Part shown: positions 5,567-13,603 of the stretch, one piece after another
How positions within the stretch are numbered: the first letter of the stretch is position 1
Layout: each line of letters starts with the position of its first letter
NCBI GenBank assembly: GCA_025451135.1
Contig: JANWKW010000157.1
Coordinates: 1-13,917 of the forward strand
Direction: 5' to 3'
DNA from: Vulcanimicrobiia bacterium
GTDB taxonomy: Bacteria > Vulcanimicrobiota > Vulcanimicrobiia > Vulcanimicrobiales > Vulcanimicrobiaceae
DNA length: 13,917 nt
Position numbers and translations under genes: made by a program
Notes under the pieces: generated by a model
What the model was told of the DNA's origin: nothing
Databases searched by the model: none
Seen by the model: the letters and a program-made list of their open reading frames with translations, nothing else

Positions 5567-8500
5567 CTACCAGGTCGTCGTGATGCCGGCCTTCGCGAGC
5601 GGGGCGAGGTACGTCGCGACGTACGTCTTGTAGCGCGCGACCGCTGCGGCATATGCGGCGTCGTAGCGGGCGGCGTACTCGAGTTGGGCGGGCGTCGGCG
5701 GTGCGGCGGCTCCGAAGCCGCCGGGGGCGTCTTCGCGCAGACCGCCGGGCCGTTGGATCGAATCCTCGTCGTTGTGATAGTCGGCGGTGAAGAGCGCGAA
5801 GATGGCGTCGCGCTCGGCCAGCGCCTTCGCGACGAGCGCCGCCGTGTCGCCGGTCGCGGTCTTCTGCGCGTCGGTCAGCGCCTTCTTCTGCGCGTCGAGC
5901 CGGTTGAGCGTGACGTTGATGGCGCCCGCCGTCGTCAGGTTCTTCTTGGCGAAGCGGTACGCGGCGAGGTAGTCGGCCTGCGAGTACGGCGACTGCGGGT
6001 CGGCCGCGACCTTGAAGCGCTGCGTGTAGGTGTGCCCGTTCAGGACGATGCGGGCCGCGTACGTCCCCGGCGGCACGCCGGCCCCGATCTGCGGGCCGCG
6101 ATACTCCGGCCGGGCGGCGCCCATCCACTGCGGCACGCCGTCTTCGCGCAGATTCCAGACGACGCGATTGATGCCGGCGACGTTGGTGACGCCCGGACCG
6201 GCCGATCCGCGCACGGCCTGCGCACCGGGTTCGCGTTTGACCTCCGGTTTGATGTGCCGGATGACGCGACCCGACGCATCCAGGATCTCGATGCCGGGCG
6301 CGACGGCCTGCGGCGCCGCCTGATAGAACGACAGGATCGCGCCCGACGGCGGGTTCTGGCCGGAGTAGCGCGTGTAGAGCCCTTCATCGTTGGAATGCGT
6401 GATGTATTCGTACGTGGTCCGGACCGGGAACAGCATCGCGCCCTGGCGCTGCGCGCGCATCAGGTCTTGGAGCGGCGCGATGTCGTCGAGGATCCACAGC
6501 GCGCGCCCGTGCGTCGCGATCGCCAGATCGCCGAACTGCGGCTGGATGCGGATATCCCGGACCGAGACGGTCGGGAGATTGAGCTGCAGCGACGTCCAGT
6601 GCGCTCCGCCATCGTGGGAGGCCCAGATCCCTTGCTCCGTCCCCGCATAGAGCAGGTCGCGGTCGCGGGTATCGGCGCGCACCGTGCGCACGTACTGGTC
6701 GGCCGGCAAGCCGTTCACGATCTTCGTCCAGTGCGCGCCGTAGTCGTGGGTCGCGAACAGATACGGGGCGTAATCACCCGAGCGGTGCCGGTCGACCGTC
6801 GCGTAGGCGGTGGCGGCGTCGAAGTTCGACGGCGAGACCGTCTCGACGCGCCCGAACGGACCGACGTCTTTCGGCTCGACCCGCGTCCAGTGCTTGCCGT
6901 CGTCGCGCGTGAGCTGCACCAGGCCGTCGTCGGTGCCGACCCAGATCGTGCCGGCCCGGACGGGCGACCCTTCGATATCCAGGATCGTATCCGAGAACTC
7001 CGCGCTCGAGGCGTCGAGCGCCAGCGGACCGCCCGCCGGCTGCTGGTGCGCCTTGAGGTTCAGCGTCAGATCCGGGCTGATCGGCGTCCAATGCACGCCG
7101 CGGTCCGGGGATTGGAAGACCACGCTGCCGCCGAGCCACACCAGGTGCGGATTCCACGGAGCGAACGCGATCGGCGAGTCCCAGTTGAAGCGGTACTTGC
7201 GCGCGTAGAGCGTGAAGTCGTTGCGCGAGAAATCGTAATACGGCTGCACGCCGCGACCGGACATCGTCTTCTTGTCGTAGTCGAAGACCGTCCCGGTCTG
7301 CAGATCGGTCATGATGTGGCGCGGATCGCTCGGATCGGGGACGGCCCACATGCCGTCGCCGCCGACCACGCGAAGCCAGTCGTCGTCCTTGATGCCTTCG
7401 CGGTCCCTCGAGTTCGACGGGCCGCAGAACGCGTTGTTGTCTTGGAGCGGCGCGCAGACCCAGTACGGATTCTCGCCGACCGAGAGCCCGACGTGGTAGA
7501 CCTCTCCGATCGCGAGGTTGCGCGAGAACGACCAGTTCTTGCCGCCGTCGAGCGTGAGCGCGTAACCGCCGTCCTCGCCGACCATCATGCGCTTCGGATC
7601 GTTGGGCGCGATCCACATGGCGTGGTAGTCGACGTGCACCGGGTCGGCCGTCTCGTGGAACGTCTTGCCGCCGTCCTTCGACTCGGCCAGCATCTCCGAA
7701 ACGGCATAGACGTGGTTGGCGTCGGACGGATCGACGTTGAGATGGGTGAAGTAGAACGGGCGCTGGTCGACCAGGGTGTCGTCGCTGACCATCGTCCAGT
7801 TCTCGCCGGCGTCATCGGAGCGCCACAGGATGCCGCCCTTGGCCTCGATGATGGCGTAGATCCGCTTCGAATCGCTCGGCGCGATCGCGACCGCGCTGCG
7901 TCCCATGATCCCGGCCGGCAGACCGTGCCCGGTCAACCGGGTCCAGGTCGCGCCGCCGTCGGCGGACCGCCAGATCCCGTCGTCGGGACCGCCCGAGTGG
8001 AACGTCCACGGTTCGCGGCGGAACTGCCAGATGCTCGCGTAGACGATGCGCGGATCGTTCGGATCCATCGCGAGCTCCGACGCGCCGCTCTGCGGACCGA
8101 CGTAGAGGGTGTGCGACCAGGTCGCGCCGCCGTCGTTCGTGACGTAGACGCCGCGATCGAGGCTATCCGCGAACACGTCGCCCAGCGCGGCGACGATGAC
8201 GTGGTTCGGATGCTTCGGGTCGATCAGGATGCGGCCGATGTGCCGCGTGGGGCGCAGGCCGACGTTCGTCCAGGACTTGCCGCCGTCGACGGTCTTGTAG
8301 ACGCCGTCGCCGTACGACACGTCGTTGCGCGGATTGGTCTCGCCCGTCCCGACCCAGACGACGTTCTCGTTCGTCGGGTCGATGGCGACCGCGCCGATCG
8401 CCGCGACCGGCTCCTTCTCGAAGACCGGCGTCCAGGTCGCGCCGGCGTTCTCGGTCTTCCACACTCCGCCGCCCGCCGCACCGAGGTAGTAGAGGTTGGG

Positions 8501-8674
8501 ATCGCCGGCCGTCCCGGCGACCGCGGCGACCCGGCCGCCCGAGACGGCCGGGCCGATCTGACGCCACTTGAGCGCGTCGAGCGGGCCGGGCGCCGGCGTG
8601 GCTGCGCGCGCGAGGGACGGAACGCACGCGAGCAGCGCCGCGCACAGCATCACACGATGAAGACGAACGATCAT
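5567..8674 (-). CDS. Secreted BNR/Asp-box (VPS10/sortilin-like) protein, paralogue 1
   Basis: The product has 1,035 residues with a signal peptide ending LARA (about residue 24). Residues 35-735 contain eleven Asp-box motifs (pattern S/T-x-D-x-G-x-x-W/F), for example KTVDGGKSW (127-135), RSADGGATW (236-244), LTLDGGKNW (373-381), QSPDRGVHW (521-529) and ASHDGGAHW (685-693). These form beta-propellers like those of sortilin N-terminal and photosynthesis-factor YCF48-type proteins. A beta-sandwich resembling the FlgD Ig-like domain (PPGTYAARIVLNGHTYTQRF) follows, then a helical C-terminal part. Databases often label such proteins glycosyl hydrolase, but I see no catalytic signature and the substrate is unknown. 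It starts one base after the stop of its paralogue (TAG-C-ATG) without its own Shine-Dalgarno. Confidence 0.88.
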   Translation of the reverse strand: MIVRLHRVMLCAALLACVPSLARAATPAPGPLDALKWRQIGPAVSGGRVAAVAGTAGDPNLYYLGAAGGGVWKTENAGATWTPVFEKEPVAAIGAVAIDPTNENVVWVGTGETNPRNDVSYGDGVYKTVDGGKSWTNVGLRPTRHIGRILIDPKHPNHVIVAALGDVFADSLDRGVYVTNDGGATWSHTLYVGPQSGASELAMDPNDPRIVYASIWQFRREPWTFHSGGPDDGIWRSADGGATWTRLTGHGLPAGIMGRSAVAIAPSDSKRIYAIIEAKGGILWRSDDAGENWTMVSDDTLVDQRPFYFTHLNVDPSDANHVYAVSEMLAESKDGGKTFHETADPVHVDYHAMWIAPNDPKRMMVGEDGGYALTLDGGKNWSFSRNLAIGEVYHVGLSVGENPYWVCAPLQDNNAFCGPSNSRDREGIKDDDWLRVVGGDGMWAVPDPSDPRHIMTDLQTGTVFDYDKKTMSGRGVQPYYDFSRNDFTLYARKYRFNWDSPIAFAPWNPHLVWLGGSVVFQSPDRGVHWTPISPDLTLNLKAHQQPAGGPLALDASSAEFSDTILDIEGSPVRAGTIWVGTDDGLVQLTRDDGKHWTRVEPKDVGPFGRVETVSPSNFDAATAYATVDRHRSGDYAPYLFATHDYGAHWTKIVNGLPADQYVRTVRADTRDRDLLYAGTEQGIWASHDGGAHWTSLQLNLPTVSVRDIRIQPQFGDLAIATHGRALWILDDIAPLQDLMRAQRQGAMLFPVRTTYEYITHSNDEGLYTRYSGQNPPSGAILSFYQAAPQAVAPGIEILDASGRVIRHIKPEVKREPGAQAVRGSAGPGVTNVAGINRVVWNLREDGVPQWMGAARPEYRGPQIGAGVPPGTYAARIVLNGHTYTQRFKVAADPQSPYSQADYLAAYRFAKKNLTTAGAINVTLNRLDAQKKALTDAQKTATGDTAALVAKALAERDAIFALFTADYHNDEDSIQRPGGLREDAPGGFGAAAPPTPAQLEYAARYDAAYAAAVARYKTYVATYLAPLAKAGITTTW

Positions 8675-8675
8675 G

Positions 8676-11600
8676 CTACGGCGTCGTCTTGAGCGTCTTG
8701 ATGACCGGAAGCGCTTTCTTCCCGGCGGCCTTGAGCGCGGCGTCGACGCCCGGCAGCGTGCCGGTGACGAACGCGTTGTACTTCGCCATGCCGTCCGCGA
8801 ACGCGGCGTCCATGCGACGCGCGTACGACGCCACCGGCGGCGTGACCAGCCCGGTGAACATCAAGCCGTTGATATCCTCGCGCAGCGCGCCCGGACGTTG
8901 GATCGAGTCCTCGCCGTTCTGATAGTTCGCGGTCAGCGCGTCGAAGAGCGCCTTGTGCGCGGCGCTGGCCGCGTCGAGCGTCTTGACGAGGTCCGCCGGC
9001 CCGTTCTTCTTGGCATCGGCCGAGGCCGCGTCGAGCGCTTTCTTCACGCTATCGAGATCGTTGAGCGCCGTGTCGAGGGTCGAGAGCGCGCCCATGTACT
9101 TCTTCGAGAACGCGTAGGCAGCGTCGAACTGCGCCTGCGTGAACGCCGTGTGCGGATCCGCTTTGACGACGAACTTCTGGACCCAGCTCTTGCCGTCGAG
9201 CGTCAGACGCACCGCATAATTCCCGGGCGGCGCGCCCGGGCCTTCGTCGGGCCCTTGGAACCCGCGCGCGCCGCCGTCCCACTTGACCGGTCCGTCGATC
9301 TGGAAATCCCAGACGTAGCGGTTCACGCCGGACGCGTTGTCGACGTAGGGCTGGTCCGCACCGCCGACCTTGTGCGTGCCGGAGACGGTCCGGATCACCT
9401 TGCCGGCCGCATCGATGATCTCGATCTTCGGCGCCGTCTTAGCCGGCTGCTTCTGGTAGAACGAGACGATCGCGCCGTACGGCGGATTGTCGGCCGCGTA
9501 GTTCGTGTAGTTCCAGCCTTCGTCGTTCTGATGCAGGTTGTACTCGTACGACGGACGCGGCGCGAACAGGTAGGCGCCGCGGCCTTGGGCGCCCGTCAGG
9601 CCTTGGACCGGCCCGAGATCGTCCATGATGTAGACCGAGCGGCCGTGGGTCGCGACCACCAGATCGTTGGCCTGGATCTGCTGGCGGATGTCCTGCACCG
9701 ACGACGCCGGCATCTCGTTCTGGAACGATTGCCATGTGGCGGCACCGTCGAACGAGACCTGGATGCCTTGCTCGGTACCGAGGTAGACGACGTCCTTGTT
9801 GCGCGCGTCCGGCCGGATCGTGCGCAGGTAGATGTCGTCTGCCAGTCCTTTGACGATCGAGGTCCACGTCTTGCCGTAGTCGTGGGTGACGAACGCGTAG
9901 GGTTTGAGGTCGCCGGAGAAGTGACGGTCGAGGATCATGTACGCCGTTCCCGGGACGACCGGCGAGGGCGCGATCGTCTCGACGCGGCCGAACGACGGCA
10001 ACCCCGGCGGAGTGACGTTGCTCCAGTGCGCGCCGCCGTCGCGGGTGAGCTGCACCAAGCCGTCGTCGGTACCGACCCAGATCTCGCCCTTGCGCAGGGT
10101 CGAACCTTCGATGTCGATGATCGTGTCGCTGTACTCCGCACCGGAGACGTCGTGGACCATCGGCCCCCCGGTCGGCTTCTGGTGCGACTTGTCGTTGAGG
10201 GTGAGGTCCGGCGAGATCGTCTTCCAGCTGATGCCGCGATCGGTCGACTGGAACACCACGTTGGCGCCGATCCACGCGATGTGGCCGTCCCACGGCGCGA
10301 ACGCCACCGGCGAATCCCAGTTGAAGCGGTACTTGGAGGTCGAGAGATCGTACGACTCTTGCGAGTTCGAGAAGTACGGGATCGCGAGCCAGCCGTCGAG
10401 GGTCTTCTTGTTGAAGAGCGTCAGGAAGCCGTTCTCGGAATCGCTCCAGATCCAATCGGGATCGATCGGATCGGAGACGGCCCATTCCCCGTCGCCGCCG
10501 GTCGAGGTGTACCAGAACTTGTTCTGGATGCCTTCGGGATCGCGCGAGTTGGACGGGCCGCACCACGCGTCGTTGTCCTGGAGGCCCGCGCAGATGGTGT
10601 ACGGGTTCTCGTTGGAGAGGCCGACGTGGTAGATCTGCGCGATCGGCAGGTTGGCCGAGAAGAACCAGTTCGCGCCCTTATCGTTGGTCAGCGCGTAGCC
10701 GCCGTCCTCGCCGATGATCATGCGCGAGGGGTCGTTGGGCGCGATCCACATCGCGTGATAGTCGACGTGCGTCTGACGCGCGATCGTGCGGAACTTCTTG
10801 CCGCCGTCCGTCGAGAGCGCGAGGTTGTTGGAGATCGCGTAGACCCGGTTCGGATCCTTCGGATCGACGGTCACGTGCGAGAAGTAGAACGGGCGCTGAT
10901 CCGCGTTCGTATCGCTGCTCACGAGCGTCCAAGTCGCGCCGGCGTCGTCGCTGCGCCAGAGGATGCCCGAGGTCGACTCGATCAGCGCGTAGACGCGGTT
11001 GTCGTCGCTGGGCGCGACCGCCAGGCCGTAGCGGCCGGTGGTGCCGTCGGGGAGACCGTGTCCGGTCAGCTTGGCCCAAGTGCGGCCGCCGTCAGTCGAC
11101 TTGTAGAGGCCGTCGTCGGGGCCGCCGCTCGAGAAGTTCCAGGGCTGACGGCGGAACTGCCAGATGCCGGCGTAGATGACGTTGGGATGCTGGGCGCTCA
11201 TCGCCATGTCGCTCGCGCCGCTGCTCGGGCCGACGTAGAGCGTCTTGTTCCAGGTCTTCCCGCCGTCCCAGGTGACGTACACGCCGCGATCCGGGCTGTC
11301 CGCGAACAGATCGCCGAGCACGCCGACGATCACGTGCTTGGAGTTGGACGGATCGACCAGCACGCGTGAGATCTGGCGCGAGGTCGCCAGGCCCATGTTC
11401 GTCCACGTCTTGCCGCCGTCGGTCGTCTTCCACAGCCCGTTGCCGTACGAAACGTCGTTGCGAGGATTGGCCTCGCCGGTGCCGACCCAGACCGTGTTGT
11501 CGTCGTTCGGGTCGATGGCCACGTCGCCGATCGCGCCGATCTTGGTGAAGGCCGCTTCCCAGGTCTGGCCGCCGTTGGTGGACTTCCATGCGCCGCCGCC

Positions 11601-11831
11601 GGCCGAGCCGAGCCAATACAGCTTGGGATCGCGGACCGAGCCCGCGACCGCGCTGACGCGCCCGCCGCCGGCGGCCGGACCGACCTCGCGCCAGCCGAGA
11701 TGCGCGAGCGGCGGCCCGGGCGTCGGCGTCGCGGTCGGCGACGGAGAGGGCGTGGGACTCGGATGGGGCGTCGGACTCGGCGACGCGGCCAATGCCAACG
11801 TCAGAGCGATCAGAGCGAAGCAGCGACCCAC
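8676..11831 (-). CDS. Secreted BNR/Asp-box (VPS10/sortilin-like) protein, paralogue 2
   Basis: The frame can start at a TTG (11837), but GGAGG at 11838-11842 is ideally placed, 6 bases before the GTG at 11829-11831. That start gives 1,051 residues. A signal peptide (LIALTLALAA) is followed by a Pro/Ser/Thr-rich linker (about residues 16-40) that the paralogue lacks. Eleven Asp boxes occur in the same order and spacing as in the downstream gene, for example KTTDGGKTW, VTWDGGKTW, QSTDRGISW and VTHDYGKTW. The Ig-like and helical C-terminal parts are also shared (DSIQRPGALRED against DSIQRPGGLRED). The two genes arose by tandem duplication and are probably co-translated. A role in binding or processing extracellular polymers or peptides is possible; no catalytic residues are evident. 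Confidence 0.88.
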   Translation of the reverse strand: MGRCFALIALTLALAASPSPTPHPSPTPSPSPTATPTPGPPLAHLGWREVGPAAGGGRVSAVAGSVRDPKLYWLGSAGGGAWKSTNGGQTWEAAFTKIGAIGDVAIDPNDDNTVWVGTGEANPRNDVSYGNGLWKTTDGGKTWTNMGLATSRQISRVLVDPSNSKHVIVGVLGDLFADSPDRGVYVTWDGGKTWNKTLYVGPSSGASDMAMSAQHPNVIYAGIWQFRRQPWNFSSGGPDDGLYKSTDGGRTWAKLTGHGLPDGTTGRYGLAVAPSDDNRVYALIESTSGILWRSDDAGATWTLVSSDTNADQRPFYFSHVTVDPKDPNRVYAISNNLALSTDGGKKFRTIARQTHVDYHAMWIAPNDPSRMIIGEDGGYALTNDKGANWFFSANLPIAQIYHVGLSNENPYTICAGLQDNDAWCGPSNSRDPEGIQNKFWYTSTGGDGEWAVSDPIDPDWIWSDSENGFLTLFNKKTLDGWLAIPYFSNSQESYDLSTSKYRFNWDSPVAFAPWDGHIAWIGANVVFQSTDRGISWKTISPDLTLNDKSHQKPTGGPMVHDVSGAEYSDTIIDIEGSTLRKGEIWVGTDDGLVQLTRDGGAHWSNVTPPGLPSFGRVETIAPSPVVPGTAYMILDRHFSGDLKPYAFVTHDYGKTWTSIVKGLADDIYLRTIRPDARNKDVVYLGTEQGIQVSFDGAATWQSFQNEMPASSVQDIRQQIQANDLVVATHGRSVYIMDDLGPVQGLTGAQGRGAYLFAPRPSYEYNLHQNDEGWNYTNYAADNPPYGAIVSFYQKQPAKTAPKIEIIDAAGKVIRTVSGTHKVGGADQPYVDNASGVNRYVWDFQIDGPVKWDGGARGFQGPDEGPGAPPGNYAVRLTLDGKSWVQKFVVKADPHTAFTQAQFDAAYAFSKKYMGALSTLDTALNDLDSVKKALDAASADAKKNGPADLVKTLDAASAAHKALFDALTANYQNGEDSIQRPGALREDINGLMFTGLVTPPVASYARRMDAAFADGMAKYNAFVTGTLPGVDAALKAAGKKALPVIKTLKTTP

Positions 11832-11837
11832 GAACAA

Positions 11838-11842
11838 CCTCC
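11838..11842 (-). promoter_or_regulatory. Shine-Dalgarno GGAGG of paralogue 2
   Basis: GGAGG lies 6 bases upstream of the GTG at 11831 and touches the TTG at 11837. The spacing decides for the GTG start. Confidence 0.7.
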
Positions 11843-11904
11843 GGAAGCGACGAGCGATAGGCGAAGCCTGCGCTACGGCGCGCGCTTTTCCTACCGTCGC
11901 CGAA

Positions 11905-12303
11905 TCAGAGATGTATCAAAACGCGGCCGGCGAGGATGCCGAGGTAGCAGAGCACGAGGCTCGCGACCACGCTGCCGCCGATGTAGCCGAGCGCGATCAG
12001 TGGCGGACGATTGACGATCAGGCCGACCGCTTCGAGCGAGAACGCCGAGAAAGTGGTGAATCCGCCGAGGACGCCGACCATCAAGAAGAGCCGTACCCCC
12101 GAGGTCATGCCGAACGCGCGCCCGAGCGCGAGCTCGCCGACGAGGCCGATCAGCAGGCTGCCGGCGAGATTGATGGCGAGCGTGCCCCAGGGGAAGTACG
12201 GACCGAACCGGTGGAGCGACGCGATGCCGAGCAGATAGCGCCCCGACGAGCCGACGGCTCCGCCCAGCGCGACCGCGAGAAGGTTCCGCCAATCGACGCT
12301 CAC
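11905..12303 (-). CDS. crcB: CrcB/Fluc fluoride channel
   Basis: The product has 132 residues, the normal length for this family of dual-topology dimeric membrane channels that export fluoride ions. Diagnostic segments are GGAVGSSGRYLLG (14-26), PWGTLAINLAGSLLIG (38-53, with the conserved N45) and GVLGGFTTFSAFSLE (77-91), which holds the TTFS stretch around the central sodium site and the F-box phenylalanines. Four hydrophobic helices are visible. The frame extends upstream to 12426, but the GTG at 12303 fits the family start, and the extension overlaps another gene. The GTG overlaps the stop of the upstream microprotein gene by 4 bases (GTGA). A single crcB copy implies a homodimer. No fluoride riboswitch is seen. 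Confidence 0.95.
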   Translation of the reverse strand: MSVDWRNLLAVALGGAVGSSGRYLLGIASLHRFGPYFPWGTLAINLAGSLLIGLVGELALGRAFGMTSGVRLFLMVGVLGGFTTFSAFSLEAVGLIVNRPPLIALGYIGGSVVASLVLCYLGILAGRVLIHL

Positions 12304-12467
12304 GGCGCGGCGTGCGTCGCCTTGGCGCGCTCGAGCCGCGGGACGTTGACGTTGACCGCCCACCATTGTGAGAATCCGATGAGACCGATCAGCAGGACGA
12401 AGAAGGCGATCAGCCCGTAGCCCCACAGTCGGCGTTTGGCGGGTGACATTCCGGCGTAGCGGCTCAT
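12300..12467 (-). CDS. 55-residue single-pass membrane microprotein upstream of crcB
   Basis: The ORF runs from ATG 12467 to TGA 12300. A basic N-terminus (MSRYAGMSPAKRRLWG) precedes one hydrophobic helix (about residues 16-34: YGLIAFFVLLIGLIGFSQ), then a short polar tail (VPRLERAKATHAAP). The positive-inside rule places the N-terminus in the cytoplasm. The stop overlaps the crcB GTG as GTGA, the usual sign of translational coupling. AGAGGAG from a palindrome lies 13 bases before the ATG, longer than ideal; Met7 (ATG 12449) is an alternative start. It might assist insertion or regulate the channel, or merely drive crcB translation. I recognise no family. Confidence 0.7.
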   Translation of the reverse strand: MSRYAGMSPAKRRLWGYGLIAFFVLLIGLIGFSQWWAVNVNVPRLERAKATHAAP

Positions 12468-12480
12468 GCGAGAAAGGTCT

Positions 12481-12494
12481 CTCCTCTAGAGGAG
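12481..12494. repeat. 14-bp perfect palindrome CTCCTCTAGAGGAG
   Basis: The sequence is its own reverse complement and sits in the 34-base gap between the divergent microprotein/crcB and lytic transglycosylase genes. Read on the plus strand, AGAGGAG (12488-12494) is a Shine-Dalgarno 7 bases before the GTG at 12502. Read on the minus strand, AGAGGAG lies 13 bases before the ATG at 12467. It could also be a dimeric operator. Confidence 0.75.
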
Positions 12495-12501
12495 TGGGGC
12501 T

Positions 12502-13140
12502 GTGGCTCCGATACTAGCACATATGCTTTCCAAGTTCGCCGCGCTTTCCGCGGGGCTCGCGATTTTTTGTACCGCGGCCGCCCAGGCCGCCCCGGTGCGG
12601 ACGGTCGCATCGGCGACCACCGTCGCGGCCTACGCGAACGTCCTCCACACCATCAACCCGCAGTTGCCGCGTTGGCAGAGCCGCGATCTCGCGAGCCGTC
12701 TGCTGCGCAACGCGTCGCGCTGGCGGATCGATCCGAATCTGCTCGCGGGCCTGGTGACGGTCGAGTCGCGCTGGCACACCCACGCGCGTTCGCGCGTCGG
12801 CGCGATCGGTCTGGGCCAGTTGATGCCGGGAACCGCCGCGGCGCTGCACGTCGATCCGCGCAACGCCGGCCAGAACCTGGCGGGCTCGGCCCGCTACCTG
12901 AGCGGTCTGCTCGACCGCTTCTCCAAGAGAGCGAACCGCCTGGCTCTGGCTTGCGCCGCGTATAACGCCGGTCCGCAGGCGGTCGTGCGCTACGGCGGCA
13001 TCCCGCCGTTCGCGGAAACGCAGCACTACGTGGTCCGCGTGATGCGCGCCATGCACCACATCGAGCGCACCCTGCAAGCCTCGCCCGCGATCGCGAGCGC
13101 CCCGGCAGCGCCCGACGTCACCTACTGGGCGGGCCGCTAA
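12502..13140 (+). CDS. Secreted soluble lytic transglycosylase (SLT domain)
   Basis: The product has 212 residues. The GTG at 12502 has AGAGGAG 7 bases upstream; the later ATG at 12523 (Met8) has no visible ribosome-binding site. A signal peptide ends near AAAQAA (residue 30). The catalytic domain (about 60-190) shows the family 1 transglycosylase motifs: VTVESRW with catalytic E88, GAIGLGQLMPGTA (100-112) and AYNAGP (153-158). These enzymes cleave the MurNAc-GlcNAc bond of peptidoglycan to give 1,6-anhydro ends. It has no LysM or other wall-binding domain. The last 23 bases overlap, convergently, the end of the HAD phosphatase gene. Confidence 0.93.
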   Translation: MAPILAHMLSKFAALSAGLAIFCTAAAQAAPVRTVASATTVAAYANVLHTINPQLPRWQSRDLASRLLRNASRWRIDPNLLAGLVTVESRWHTHARSRVGAIGLGQLMPGTAAALHVDPRNAGQNLAGSARYLSGLLDRFSKRANRLALACAAYNAGPQAVVRYGGIPPFAETQHYVVRVMRAMHHIERTLQASPAIASAPAAPDVTYWAGR

Positions 13141-13603
13141 GCAGGCTCGCCACGATCTCGCGGACCGTCACCGCACCCTCGATGCGGAAGCCGGTCGCGC
13201 CCGCGTTGCGGGCCGCATCGATGTCGCTCTGTTTGTCGCCGACCACGACGCAGCACGCCGGTTCCACCCCGAGCGCGCGCGCCGCATCCAGGATCAGCTT
13301 CGGACGCGGCTTGCGGCACTCGCAGCCGTCGTCGGGACCGTGCGGACAGACGAAGAACCCGGCGAACGGTCCGAGCAGCGCGTCCACCCGCGTGTTGACC
13401 GCGTCCACCTGAGCGAGCGTGATCGAGCCGCGGCCGACCCCGCTCTGATTGCTCACCACCGCGACCGGGATGCCGGCCGCGCGCAGCGCGTCGAGCGCGT
13501 CGCGCACGCCAGGCAACGGCGCGACCAGCGCCGGGTCGCCGTTGTACGGGACGTCTTCGATCAGCGTCTCGTCGCGATCGAAGAGCACCGCGCACGGCCG
13601 CAC
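13118..13603 (-). CDS. HAD-family phosphatase, GmhB-like
   Basis: The product has 161 residues starting at GTG 13603. It shows HAD motif I FDRDETL (D9, D11), motif II VVSNQSG (S51), motif III K98 in CRKPRPK and motif IV VGDKQSD (D123, D127). The CPH...CEC loop (C86, H88, C94, C96) is the zinc site typical of D-glycero-D-manno-heptose-1,7-bisphosphate 7-phosphatase. That enzyme serves ADP-heptose synthesis for LPS or glycan precursors; relatives also act on histidinol phosphate. Motif I has Glu where most members have Gly or Asp. No other heptose gene is visible. The frame extends to 13873, but that part is antisense-like to thiC. It overlaps the thiC stop by one base (TAGTG). Confidence 0.85.
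   Translation of the reverse strand: MRPCAVLFDRDETLIEDVPYNGDPALVAPLPGVRDALDALRAAGIPVAVVSNQSGVGRGSITLAQVDAVNTRVDALLGPFAGFFVCPHGPDDGCECRKPRPKLILDAARALGVEPACCVVVGDKQSDIDAARNAGATGFRIEGAVTVREIVASLLSGPPSR

Noticed and set aside
5684..8692. 1,002-codon plus-strand ORF opposite Asp-box paralogue 1
   Set aside because: The translation is Arg/Val/Asp-rich low-complexity sequence with no domain, while the minus strand carries a signal peptide and eleven Asp boxes. It is a shadow ORF caused by high GC and codon bias.
8673..11369. 898-codon plus-strand ORF opposite Asp-box paralogue 2
   Set aside because: It has the same composition as the antisense ORF beside it. Its recurrence reflects the duplication of the sense genes.
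11859..11881. Small hairpins (AGGC-GAA-GCCT and GCGC-TACG-GCGC) between crcB and the Asp-box genes
   Set aside because: The stems are only 4 bp with no T-run in the direction of transcription, so I do not call a terminator.
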